NCBI RefSeq assembly: GCF_012933505.1
Contig: NZ_JABBNB010000010.1
Span: 1-64,000 of the forward strand
From: Gordonia asplenii
GTDB lineage: Bacteria; Actinomycetota; Actinomycetes; Mycobacteriales; Mycobacteriaceae
Direction of reading: 5' to 3'
Length of the DNA stretch: 64,000 nt
This document shows, in pieces, positions 52,477 to 60,075 of this stretch (within the stretch, counting starts at the first letter, position 1; each line of letters starts with the position of its first letter). The notes beneath the pieces are model-generated. The model ran no database searches. It had not been told where the DNA came from and saw only the letters and a program-made list of their open reading frames with translations. The position numbers were made by a program, and so were the translations under genes.

Positions 52477-52896
52477 TTATCCAGTCCCGGTATTGTCGAA
52501 TACCTCGTGTGCCTGCAGAGCGGCAAAGGTGCTAAACGCCCATGACGGTCGACTAGCGAGGACGTTGAGCAGTCGATCAATCGGTGGGCTTGTGATGACG
52601 GCACACTCCACCCCGTGAGAATTCGCGAACTCTGACAGTTCCATCAGTAGTTGCAGCCCACCCGCAGACATGAATGTCACCGCACGTAGGTCGAGCGCAA
52701 TATCTGCCGGATCTAACAGCAGCGACGCACTTTCAGAGCCGATGAGATCGATATTTGACGCATCAATTTCGCCTGTAACGACCATAAGGATCGGCTGATG
52801 TGAACTGAACGGAGGTGGCAGGCAAATATCGATCTGCGCCGGACCACTCGGTAGGCAATGGTCGAAGTCACTGTGCAGCAGCATAATTGAATCCAC
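52477..52896 (-). CDS. STAS-domain protein, possibly frameshifted at its 3' end
   Basis: 139 aa from GTG 52896. STAS fold: ILMVVTGEIDASNIDLIGSE, DIALDLRAVTFMSAGGLQLL (phospho-acceptor Ser in MSAGG) and VECAVITSPPIDRLL. The frame stops at 52477, but the adjacent frame continues coding-like (LDKRKTAKSVVDIVAHLIET, then NAALTWQPL) to TAA 52356-52358, touching the GAF-ANTAR start. One base too many near 52485 would join them. It is a likely anti-anti-sigma factor in the same operon as the GAF-ANTAR and phosphatase genes. Confidence 0.75.
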   Translation of the reverse strand: MDSIMLLHSDFDHCLPSGPAQIDICLPPPFSSHQPILMVVTGEIDASNIDLIGSESASLLLDPADIALDLRAVTFMSAGGLQLLMELSEFANSHGVECAVITSPPIDRLLNVLASRPSWAFSTFAALQAHEVFDNTGTG

Positions 52897-53210
52897 GCGA
52901 TCTTGCGAAGGGGGTCGTTGACGCCCGCGACCCAGGCCTGCGTGCGGGGCATATCCGACCGGAGCGTAGGAGTGAGGCGATCAGTGAGGCTGCCTATTCA
53001 ACCACCCCGATGGTATGCAGATACCGACCTGCACGTCAACGACCTGGCCCGACGGCGAAGGGACGACGCGGCGTACATCGAGCGCGTACACATGAACGCG
53101 GAGTCGTCGAGCACCGTATGAGACTGCACGATATCGGTCTTTGAACGCTGCCCGAAGCGGCCAGTCCGCTAGTGGCGTGGGCTGGCCGTTCCAGACTGTC
53201 AGAGAATTAG
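52897..53210. other. Intergenic region carrying one arm of an inverted repeat
   Basis: No gene-like frame beyond repeat-derived ORFs. The left arm of the inverted repeat (52977-53040) lies here. No stress-type promoter was found facing the STAS gene. Confidence 0.5.
52977..53040 (+). repeat. Inverted repeat, left arm (flanks KGG gene)
   Basis: 64 bp beginning GCGATCAGTGAGGCTGCC. Its reverse complement recurs at 53646-53709 with 58-59 of 64 identical positions. The two arms enclose the KGG stress gene and its promoter, 605 bp apart. Confidence 0.8.
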
Positions 53211-53411
53211 TCAGCCGTTGGAGTGGCTGTTTTCGCCGCCTCGAACCTTTGCTTCATGGGGTTCAGCCTCGGCGCCTTTACGGCCGGCCGCCTGCGGGTC
53301 GGCTCCCCGCTCGGACCCGAACTGACCGGGGCTGCTTTCGCCGCCCTTGCGCGCCTGCTCTTCGGTGTCGTCACGATTGCCGAATTGGCCGGGATTGCTG
53401 GAATCTGCCAT
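53211..53411 (-). CDS. KGG-repeat (Con-10-like) stress-induced peptide
   Basis: 66 aa from ATG 53411 (GGAGCGAAA upstream). Contains two SNPGQFGNR/SSPGQFGSE-type units, each followed by a KGG or RKGA element (EEQARKGGES, QAAGRKGAEAEP), the pattern of general-stress 'KGG domain' proteins. Hydrophilic and Gly-rich, presumably disordered. Under a near-consensus stress-type promoter and bracketed by an inverted repeat. Confidence 0.85.
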   Translation of the reverse strand: MADSSNPGQFGNRDDTEEQARKGGESSPGQFGSERGADPQAAGRKGAEAEPHEAKVRGGENSHSNG

Positions 53412-53469
53412 GATTTTCGCTCCTTTGTTGTCGCAATACTGGGTGCTTGAAAACGAGCACGAGGATCAG

Positions 53470-53495
53470 GTACCCGCCGGTGGATATCGGCAAAC
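53470..53495 (-). promoter_or_regulatory. SigB/SigF-type promoter for the KGG gene
   Basis: Minus strand: GTTT (53495-53492), 16-bp spacer, GGGTAC (53475-53470). The ATG is 59 bp downstream. Confidence 0.6.
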
Positions 53496-53645
53496 ATCGA
53501 ACGTCGACTAACATTTCGGCGCCTGACAAAAGTGCGGTGTGCTAACGCGAAAGCCGGACCCAAGTCGTTGGCTGCGTGGACGTGGGCTCCACTGCGTCGG
53601 ATGAAAACGGGTGGCCACACGTTGCTACCAGCATTCCGCCAGCCC

Positions 53646-53709
53646 ATTGACGTGCAGGTCTGGGTCTGCATACCATCGTGGTGGTTGAACAGGCAGCCTC
53701 ACTGATCGC
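53646..53709 (-). repeat. Inverted repeat, right arm (flanks KGG gene)
   Basis: Reverse-complement copy of 52977-53040 with five or six mismatches, mostly in the GATACCG/GACCCAG part. See the left arm. Confidence 0.8.
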
Positions 53710-54073
53710 CTCGGCCGTCTCCCCTTTTTCGTGCTCGCCGGGAACGCCAGGCATCAACGATCCCTTCGCTGACAGTGCGAGGATCCAATTATGAAGTCAC
53801 ACAAAGATTTTGGCGGCACGACCCACGGCGGCCACGGCGGCTAGCTCCTGGCTGACGCGCCATCGTGCCCGGCCCGCCTGCCTTGCAGACAGTCGGAAAC
53901 AGAATTCCGACTGTGCTCCCGAGCGCTACCTTCAGCGGGATTTGCTCCTGCGATTCCGGGACCGAACTCGGCTGCGGGTTGAGCAACTTTCACACATCAA
54001 ACCCGCTTTTCAGCTATTTCGAAGCATTTGCAAACCATCCCGGCTTCACTTTCTCTGAAATCAAGGAGACCCA

Positions 54074-54331
54074 ATGCTCACCATTGGCACCCACCTCGAC
54101 ACACTCACCGCGGGACGCCGTGTCCGCTATCGGATCGCAGCGATCCGTCGAGCACCGTTCAGCTACGTCGAGCTCGAACCGGTCCTCGGCGGACCGCGGC
54201 GCCAGCTTCCCCTGCACATCGCTGAACGCATACTCCGCGCCACCGACACCAGCACGATGCTCAACGCTGAGAGGGCGTCGACGGGGCCCGTGCCGGCCCC
54301 ACGTGCCGCACGGCGGGCTACGAAGCGATGA
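54074..54331 (+). CDS. Small hypothetical protein
   Basis: 85 aa, ATG 54074 with AAGGAG upstream. Begins MLTIGTHLDTLTAGRRVRYR and is basic with an alanine/arginine-rich C-terminus; a small beta-barrel-like start is possible. Overlaps the next gene by 4 bp (ATGA), so it heads a four-gene run of small proteins (54074-55291). No family recognised. Confidence 0.6.
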   Translation: MLTIGTHLDTLTAGRRVRYRIAAIRRAPFSYVELEPVLGGPRRQLPLHIAERILRATDTSTMLNAERASTGPVPAPRAARRATKR

Positions 54332-54678
54332 TCACCGTCGAGAGTTGGCACACCGCCAGCACCCACCCCGCCCCGGGACAGCCCGCAACCGAGCACACCG
54401 ACGAACAGCCGTGCACGACCGCAGACTGGCAGAGTGACCGCGACGAGATTCTCACGTTCGCACTCGGATGGGCATCATACGGCGGCGGTGACGCCGAAGA
54501 CATCAGGATGCATTTCGGAGTAACAGAACCCACCTTTCTTCTCGGCTTGCGTTACCTTCTATCGAGCCCACCGACTCCGGGCATCGACGAATTGACCTGG
54601 GCCCGACTCCGCTGCTTCTGCGAACGCCGCCTCACCGCCGTGCCCGCACCTACCGCGCAGGGTTGTGCGGCCCGGTGA
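54328..54678 (+). CDS. DUF3263-like small protein 1
   Basis: 116 aa. Residues 35-85 (RDEILTFALGWASYGGGDAE, DIRMHFGVTEPTFLLGLRYL) follow the DUF3263 pattern, a small HTH-like domain: ILxFxxxWWxxGGxxexxIrxxFgls. The following gene encodes a paralogue. Its 3' end overlaps that gene's GTG by 4 bp. The family is actinobacterial and uncharacterised; DNA binding is an inference from the HTH-like helices. Confidence 0.65.
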   Translation: MITVESWHTASTHPAPGQPATEHTDEQPCTTADWQSDRDEILTFALGWASYGGGDAEDIRMHFGVTEPTFLLGLRYLLSSPPTPGIDELTWARLRCFCERRLTAVPAPTAQGCAAR

Positions 54679-54983
54679 GTGCGGTTGCGCGACAACTCAC
54701 CCAGCCCGGTGAACGTCATCGACGCCCAGCGCGATCCGCCACAGAGGAATCGGTACCACTCCCCGAGTTGATCACTTTTGCGCTGCGCTGGTACCGGCTC
54801 GGCGGCGGAGCGGACGAAACCATCCGCGAACAACTGGGGCTCGAGCCGATCCGCTTCTTCTCGATCATGTTGTGGCACTTGGCAACCAATCCGCCGTCGC
54901 CGATCAAGCCGGAAGTCGTCAATGCGATCAGTTCAGTTGCACGCCGACGTATCTGGCTGGCATCGCTCGACATCCGCGATTGA
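54675..54983 (+). CDS. DUF3263-like small protein 2
   Basis: 102 aa from GTG 54675. LPELITFALRWYRLGGGADE, then TIREQLGLEPIRFFSIMLWH, is the same module as in the preceding gene, with about the same spacing, so the two probably arose by tandem duplication. Predicted HTH-like. Coupled to the preceding gene; the last member of the run begins 44 bp downstream. Confidence 0.65.
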   Translation: MSAVARQLTQPGERHRRPARSATEESVPLPELITFALRWYRLGGGADETIREQLGLEPIRFFSIMLWHLATNPPSPIKPEVVNAISSVARRRIWLASLDIRD

Positions 54984-55027
54984 ATCGAACAGCGCACACC
55001 GCACCGCGATCACAAGGAGGCACCATC

Positions 55028-55291
55028 GTGACATCTGAGGTACCTCAGCAAGACTCGTTCGACGTCGGGCAGCTCTGGTACTCGTTCGACGATGATCATT
55101 GGGAATGGTCCGACGAGGTCGCACGCATGCGCCGGTACACCTCGGCTGACGCAGGCGAACCGATCGGCACCACCGGCTACTACATCGTCCTGAGTGACCA
55201 TAAGGTGCTGGCCGAGGCGGCCGACGTCGTGCACGACGAACTCCGCCGTACGGTGCACGAACAAGTGGAGGAAGCCCTCGCGCACCGATAG
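55028..55291 (+). CDS. Small acidic hypothetical protein
   Basis: 87 aa from GTG 55028 with AAGGAGG upstream. Acidic and Trp-rich (LWYSFDDDHWEWSDEVARMR), then GEPIGTTGYYIVLSDHKVLA and a helical tail. No family recognised. Last gene of the four-gene run; a strong terminator lies about 85 bp downstream. Confidence 0.6.
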   Translation: MTSEVPQQDSFDVGQLWYSFDDDHWEWSDEVARMRRYTSADAGEPIGTTGYYIVLSDHKVLAEAADVVHDELRRTVHEQVEEALAHR

Positions 55292-55376
55292 CAGACATCG
55301 CCCCTGACTCGTGAGAGAAGCGTCGGGCGCTCAACCAGCGGATAGGGCCTACCGCCGGTGAGTACCTGCTCAACCA

Positions 55377-55408
55377 GCGAGTGGCCGGGCTTTCGCCCGG
55401 CCACTCGC
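55377..55408. terminator. Bidirectional terminator between convergent genes
   Basis: Perfect 14-bp stem (GCGAGTGGCCGGGC and complement) with a TTTC loop, between the small-protein run and the convergent MFS gene. Just before it, 55328-55380 carries two CTCAACCAGCG units of the extragenic repeat family. Confidence 0.85.
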
Positions 55409-55436
55409 GGATCTTGTGCGCCTGCTCCGTGTGACG

Positions 55437-56888
55437 TCAGTGCTCCTCGGTCTCCCGTGAGTTGGTGAGCGTCAACGCGCCCCAGGTGGCGATCACTCCG
55501 ACGATCACCGCGAAGACCGCGTAGGTGACGCGCTCACCGCGGAAGAACGACTCGACGAGTTCGCTGCTCCACATGCCGCTGGGCAGATTCGTGGTGACCA
55601 ATGCGGCGATGAGAGTGCCGATCAGCGCGATGCCGATGCTGGTGCCGACTTCCTGCGCGGTGTCGTTGAGAGCGGTGCCGATCGACGTCCGATTGCTCGG
55701 CACGGCACGGACCAGGGCGACCGCGCAGATCGTCATGACGGTGCGCAGACCGATGGTCAGCAGGACCATGCAGACGGCGATGACCGGGTAACCATGATCC
55801 ACACCCCACGCCATACCGACGAGCGAGAGAGTGAGAAACCCGGCGCCGATGAGGCAGGCGATGCGATGTCCGAAGCGCTTGGCGAGGAATTCGGAGAACG
55901 GTGTCGCAACGATCATCGTGAGAATGAGCGGCAGGTTGGCCAGCCCGGCCTTCATCGGGCTCCATCCATACGCGTACTGGAAGTGCAGAATCATGCCGAA
56001 CATGACGCCCGCCATCGCGATCGACGTTGCGACCTGCGCGGTTGCGGCACCGCGGACGGTTCCACTGGTGAACAGTCGCAGGTCGAGCATTGGCTCTGCG
56101 GTGCGTCGCTCGTGCCAGATGAATGCGACCAGTGCGACGACGGCGCCGATGCCCGACGCCCAGGTCCACGTCGACATCCAGCCGTGCTCCACACCCGCGG
56201 TCAGGGTGTAGCAGCCAAGGCCGATGGTGAGGATGCTCAGCGCGGCACCCGGAAGGTCGAGACGGTCCGACGTCAGGCCCGCGGGGTCGTCGGCGGAGAC
56301 GCCGAGACGGACACCGAGGAAGGCGATGAGCGCGATCGGGGCGTTGACCAGCAGCAACCACTGCCAGCCGACGTGCGCCAGAGCGGTTCCGCCGAGCACC
56401 GGGCCGAGGATGAATCCGCTCATGCCGACGATGATCATCAGGGTCATCGCACGCATCTGCAGTGCTTCGTCGTCGAAGAGCCGGAAGACCAGCGAGTTGG
56501 TGATCGGGGCCATCGCAGCCGCGGCGATGCCGAGCGCGGCCCGCAGGGCGATCAGTTCGCCGGTCGAGGTGACGGCGAGGACACCCAGGCTGATCAGCCC
56601 GAATGCGGCGAGGCCGACGAGGAGTACCCGGCGTCGACCGAGCCTGTCGGCCATCGACCCCGCGGTGAGCAACAGTCCGCCGAAGGTCAGGGAGTACGCG
56701 CCGGTGACCCACTGCAGAGCGGTGGTGCCGCTGCCGAGGTCGCGGCCGATCGTCGGCAACGCGATGGTGAGCAGGGTGTTGTCGACCATCTCGACGAAGA
56801 AGGCCAGACAGAGGGCGAGCAGGGGAATCCATGCGGCGCGCAGCGATGGGTACGTGCGAGCGGGTGAGGTCTCAAGTGCGGTAGCCAT
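55437..56888 (-). CDS. MFS drug efflux transporter, DHA2 (14-TM) type
   Basis: 483 aa with about 14 hydrophobic helices. Diagnostic motifs: LAFFVEMVDNTLLTIALPTI in helix 1 (D1 motif of QacA/EmrB-like exporters), the motif A loop MADRLGRRRVLLVG, and motif C-like GMSGFILGPVLGG in helix 5. It exports hydrophobic or cationic compounds at the expense of the proton gradient; substrates are not predictable. Divergent from a TetR gene with an operator in between, so it is probably repressed by that regulator. Confidence 0.9.
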   Translation of the reverse strand: MATALETSPARTYPSLRAAWIPLLALCLAFFVEMVDNTLLTIALPTIGRDLGSGTTALQWVTGAYSLTFGGLLLTAGSMADRLGRRRVLLVGLAAFGLISLGVLAVTSTGELIALRAALGIAAAAMAPITNSLVFRLFDDEALQMRAMTLMIIVGMSGFILGPVLGGTALAHVGWQWLLLVNAPIALIAFLGVRLGVSADDPAGLTSDRLDLPGAALSILTIGLGCYTLTAGVEHGWMSTWTWASGIGAVVALVAFIWHERRTAEPMLDLRLFTSGTVRGAATAQVATSIAMAGVMFGMILHFQYAYGWSPMKAGLANLPLILTMIVATPFSEFLAKRFGHRIACLIGAGFLTLSLVGMAWGVDHGYPVIAVCMVLLTIGLRTVMTICAVALVRAVPSNRTSIGTALNDTAQEVGTSIGIALIGTLIAALVTTNLPSGMWSSELVESFFRGERVTYAVFAVIVGVIATWGALTLTNSRETEEH

Positions 56889-56929
56889 TGGGACACCTCC
56901 TTTGCGAATCTGGTCCGGATCGAAATCCG

Positions 56930-56986
56930 GATCGAACGGTGTTCGGTTATCGAACGATGTTCCATACTCTAGAACAGCGTTCGATA
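56930..56986. promoter_or_regulatory. TetR operator between MFS and regulator genes
   Basis: TATCGAACGATGTTC (56948-56962) and GAACAGCGTTCGATA (56972-56986) form an inverted repeat with 14 of 15 matching positions. A third direct copy, ATCGAACGGTGTTC (56931-56944), lies just before. The array covers the likely promoters of both genes. Confidence 0.75.
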
Positions 56987-57008
56987 GGATGCAAGGGAGG
57001 AGGTATTC

Positions 57009-57722
57009 ATGACTAGGCCCACGAGCAAGGAACGCACCAAACCCGCAGGTGGCCGACGTCGAGCATCACATTCGATGGACACCGTGATCGGCGAGGCCGT
57101 CGCGATTCTCGACGAGTCCGGCGAGTCCGCGCTCACCTTCCGGTCCCTCGCCGCGCGGCTGGGCGGCGGCGTCGCGAGCATCTACTGGTACGTCTCAAGC
57201 AAAGACGAGTTGCTCGACCGCGCCACCGACCACGTCCTCGGCGACGTCGTCGAGAAGACGGACACGTTCACCGACACCGACGACCCGATCGCCGACGTCC
57301 GCGCCGTCGCGGTCGCGCTGTTCGACGCCGTCGTCGACCGGCCGTGGCTCGGCGGCTACATGATGCGCGACACCGGTGTACAACCCAACGGTCTGCGCAT
57401 GTACGAGGCCATCGGACGGCAGGTGATGCGGCTCAACCTCAACCCGCGCAAGACTTTTCACGCGGTATCGGCGATTCTGGGCTTTGTCATCGGCACGGCG
57501 ACCGACTTAGGACAACAAGTCCCCGCGGAGGTGCTCGACGGTTCTGTCAGCCGCGAGGGATATCTGGCGCGCTACGCCGCGCAGTGGCGGGCACTCGACG
57601 CGGACGAGCACCCCTACATCCACTACATCGTCGACGAATTCGACGGCCACGACGACGCTGACCAATTCCGCGCCGGGCTGGATCTGTTACTCGCGGGGCT
57701 GCGGTTGCAGGCGGGACGGTAG
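57009..57722 (+). CDS. TetR-family repressor (TetR_C domain)
   Basis: 237 aa. HTH in ESALTFRSLAARLGGGVASI, YWYVSSKDELLDRATDHVLG (the YWYVxSKDELL form typical of TetR/AcrR-like drug regulators with a TetR_C domain). The C-terminal part is helical, with YIHYIVDEFDGHDDADQFRAGLDLLL at the end. Divergent from the MFS gene; predicted ligand is an exported compound. ATG 57009 follows GGAGGAGG. Confidence 0.88.
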   Translation: MTRPTSKERTKPAGGRRRASHSMDTVIGEAVAILDESGESALTFRSLAARLGGGVASIYWYVSSKDELLDRATDHVLGDVVEKTDTFTDTDDPIADVRAVAVALFDAVVDRPWLGGYMMRDTGVQPNGLRMYEAIGRQVMRLNLNPRKTFHAVSAILGFVIGTATDLGQQVPAEVLDGSVSREGYLARYAAQWRALDADEHPYIHYIVDEFDGHDDADQFRAGLDLLLAGLRLQAGR

Positions 57723-57758
57723 GGCCAAGGCGACGACGGGTTCGTTGGCGCGAGCCGC

Positions 57759-58109
57759 TCACAAGGTGTTCGACGGGACCCCGATCGCGTAGCAGTCGGG
57801 GCCGACGCATTGCCACGACTCGAAGTCCTCGATCGGCGGAACGCTGTACACGCACCGATCGTCGGTTCTGAGCAGAAGGCCGTTCCGGTCCGAATACATC
57901 GCCACGTCGATAGTCCGTCCGATCAATTGTCGTAGAGCCTGTTGATCGGGCTCGCCCTGCGTCGGGTCGACAACAGTAATGTCATCCCCGACGCACATCG
58001 ACATGGGCGCTTCGATCACCAGCTCATAGTCGCTGTCGGTATAGATATGGATGGTGTAGTCCGCTCGAATACCAGCGATTCGAGATCCGGCAATCGGCAG
58101 CGGCCTCAT
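57759..58109 (-). CDS. DUF6188-family protein
   Basis: 116 aa. IRADYTIHIYTDSDYELVIE, then LIGRTIDVAMYSDRNGLLLR and a C-terminal ESWQCVGPDCYAIGVP match the small DUF6188 proteins, frequent in actinobacteria and often encoded near toxin or immunity genes. Function unknown. No signal peptide. Located between the TetR gene and a secreted-protein gene. Confidence 0.65.
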   Translation of the reverse strand: MRPLPIAGSRIAGIRADYTIHIYTDSDYELVIEAPMSMCVGDDITVVDPTQGEPDQQALRQLIGRTIDVAMYSDRNGLLLRTDDRCVYSVPPIEDFESWQCVGPDCYAIGVPSNTL

Positions 58110-58173
58110 GTTTCCCTTTCTTCGAAAACCACGTGCTCAATTCCGCAATTATTAGATGCGTCTGCGAGTGCCG

Positions 58174-58581
58174 TCAGCGGGTCAGTCGGAAGCGCAGCAA
58201 CTCGGACTGACCGTTGAGCGAGCGACCCCAATAGCCGCCGTGACCGTCGGACCGCAACTCGTCGCGGACGAATCCGACCGGTGTGCCGCTGTAATCGACG
58301 ACGATGACGCGGGTTCCGTCTTGCACTGAGCGCCCCGGATAGACCCGGCCGGGAAACGCCCAGCCGATTGCCGTGTTGTTGATGACGGTGCCGCGACCGA
58401 AGGACTTGCCATACCACACGGCGTTGCCCGCGGGCATCGTCGTCACGACGCCGCGGTAGTAGCCCGTCGGCATCGGCGGAGCGGCGGACGCACTGGCGAC
58501 ACCGGTCACCAGACCGACCGCGGCAGCGCCGGTGACCAGCAGCGCGGACACACTACGCATGATTGTGCGGTTGACGGACAT
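58174..58581 (-). CDS. Small secreted protein
   Basis: 135 aa. Classical signal peptide (residues 1-34, SVSALLVTGAAAVGLVTGVA, cleavage after ASA). The mature part is a beta-rich domain of about 100 residues (YYRGVVTTMPAGNAVWYGKS, GRVYPGRSVQDGTRVIVVDY, GGYWGRSLNGQSELLRF) without cysteines. I recognise no family. A GGAG ribosome-binding site lies upstream of ATG 58581. Confidence 0.65.
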   Translation of the reverse strand: MSVNRTIMRSVSALLVTGAAAVGLVTGVASASAAPPMPTGYYRGVVTTMPAGNAVWYGKSFGRGTVINNTAIGWAFPGRVYPGRSVQDGTRVIVVDYSGTPVGFVRDELRSDGHGGYWGRSLNGQSELLRFRLTR

Positions 58582-58741
58582 GGCTGCACTCCTTCAGTCG
58601 ATCGATGAGTGATCCCATCACTGGAGATGTCGATTTCGACGGTCGTTTTGGTACATCCTCACGAGTTCGTGACGGCAGCTCGGCGCCCCCCGAATTTCCA
58701 TCGGGATTGACGATGGATTGCCTCCGTCAGACGATGGAGCC

Positions 58742-59188
58742 ATGTCCGACGCCGACGCCTTCTGCGACCTGTTCCCGCAGGCGTACCTCGCTTTTCACCG
58801 ACGTGACGGCCGGCGCAGCGAGTTGACCAACGCGTCTCGCGCAGTACTGACTCACCTGATCAGTTCGGGTCCGATCACCGTCGGCGACGCCGCGCGTCAT
58901 CTCGACCGCGCGCAGTCCGTCGTCAGCGACATCGTCACGCAATTGGAAGGGCACGGGTTGGTCGAGCGGGAGGCCGACCCCGCGGATCGGCGTCGAACAC
59001 TCGTCTGGCTCACCGACGCTGGATTGGCCCGATTGCGCAACGACTCCGACGTCCTCGACCGAGCGCTGGTCGCCGCGGCCATGGAGCGACTCGACGACGT
59101 CACCCGCCGCGGGCTGCTCGACGGACTGACCGCACTGATCACCTCCACCCAAGGATCACTTCCAACCCAAGGAAAGGAACACCCATGA
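58742..59188 (+). CDS. MarR-family regulator
   Basis: 148 aa from ATG 58742. Winged helix: VLTHLISSGPITVGDAARHL, DRAQSVVSDIVTQLEGHGLV, then EREADPADRRRTLVWLTDAG, the DxRxxxLxLT wing of MarR proteins. The stop overlaps the start of the small zinc-ribbon gene, which is thus its translational partner and possibly its effector or target. Confidence 0.88.
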   Translation: MSDADAFCDLFPQAYLAFHRRDGRRSELTNASRAVLTHLISSGPITVGDAARHLDRAQSVVSDIVTQLEGHGLVEREADPADRRRTLVWLTDAGLARLRNDSDVLDRALVAAAMERLDDVTRRGLLDGLTALITSTQGSLPTQGKEHP

Positions 59189-59409
59189 ATAACTGCGAGA
59201 GTTGCAGCATGCCGATCGAATCGGGGCGCTACTGCGAGCACTGCACCGACGCCGATGGAAATCTGCAAGATTTCGACACCCGGTTCGCCGCGATGGTCGG
59301 CTGGCAGCAGCGTCGACACCCGAATGAGTCGCAGTCGGTGATCGAAGAGCAGACCCGGGCGTACATGGCGACGATGCCGGCGTGGCGCGGGCATCCGCGA
59401 TTGGGGTGA
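59185..59409 (+). CDS. Small zinc-ribbon protein
   Basis: 74 aa. NCESCSMPIESGRYCEHCTD provides two CxxC-type pairs for one zinc. The rest (DFDTRFAAMVGWQQRRHPNE, then YMATMPAWRGHPRLG) is a short helical tail seen in the family of zinc-ribbon proteins annotated in actinobacterial genomes next to MarR genes. No enzymatic motif. Confidence 0.75.
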   Translation: MNNCESCSMPIESGRYCEHCTDADGNLQDFDTRFAAMVGWQQRRHPNESQSVIEEQTRAYMATMPAWRGHPRLG

Positions 59410-59461
59410 GGGGCGGCGCCCTGATCTCAGCTATCCCGGTCCACTGGAATAAGTTGACTGA

Positions 59462-60019
59462 ATGCCATTCACCGGCGAGGAACGCTTCACGGTAATCGAC
59501 AGTCCGCTTCGCGAATTCTGGGCATACGCGCTGTCGAATCTGCAAGAGAATGCGGCGCGTGGACTGCTCGCCGAATACCTGGTCGCGAAGGCCGTCCAGG
59601 CAACCGGCCTGCGCGTCGAATGGGATGCCTACGACGTCGAGGCGCCCGATGGCACCACCATCGAGGTCAAGGCGAGCGGGCACTCTCAGACGTGGGCCCG
59701 CGTTGGACCGCCCGTCATTTCCTTCGCCGGATTACCGGGGAAGGCGGGAAAGAAATCGTGGCACGCGCAGTCGAACACGTGGACCGACGTACACATCGCC
59801 GACGTGTATGTGTTCGCCGTTCATACGACGCCGGAGGGCGAGCCGTACAACGGTCTCGATGTCGCCGCGTGGGACTTCTACGTTCTACCGGGATCGACGG
59901 TCGTGGCGACCGGTCAGCAGTCGATGCGGCTGTCGACGGTGGAACGACTTGGGGCGGTTCGTGTTTCGTGGAGCGGGTTGCGCGACGCGATTGAGGTTGC
60001 GGGTTGGCGGTGGCGCTGA
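59462..60019 (+). CDS. PD-(D/E)XK nuclease-like protein
   Basis: 185 aa. ARGLLAEYLVAKAVQATGLR supplies the helix with the first Glu, and WDAYDVEAPDGTTIEVKASG gives the Asp-x(n)-Glu-x-Lys catalytic strand pair of the PD-(D/E)XK fold. Between 85 and 130 it has SWHAQSNTWTDVHIADVYVF, a conserved-looking core. It could be a restriction-type endonuclease or a housekeeping nuclease. It lies right beside the Wadjet genes but on the opposite strand. Confidence 0.6.
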   Translation: MPFTGEERFTVIDSPLREFWAYALSNLQENAARGLLAEYLVAKAVQATGLRVEWDAYDVEAPDGTTIEVKASGHSQTWARVGPPVISFAGLPGKAGKKSWHAQSNTWTDVHIADVYVFAVHTTPEGEPYNGLDVAAWDFYVLPGSTVVATGQQSMRLSTVERLGAVRVSWSGLRDAIEVAGWRWR

Positions 60020-60075
60020 CCGTCGGGAACGTGTCGAATGGTCCGACGTGGGGTGCGCAGCGTCGTCGTGTTGTG

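Larger units (their letters stand above)
53412..54073. other. Gap with promoter and inverted-repeat arm
   Basis: Holds the KGG promoter (53470-53495), the right inverted-repeat arm (53646-53709), and then about 360 bp in which no frame looks coding. The last 80 bp before 54074 are AT-rich and end in AAGGAG, the ribosome-binding site of the next gene. I see no promoter motif there that I can name. Confidence 0.5.

Noticed and set aside
53865-54437. Long frame across the gap and the first small gene
   Set aside because: Out of frame with the coupled ATGA run that follows and without coding bias before 54074.
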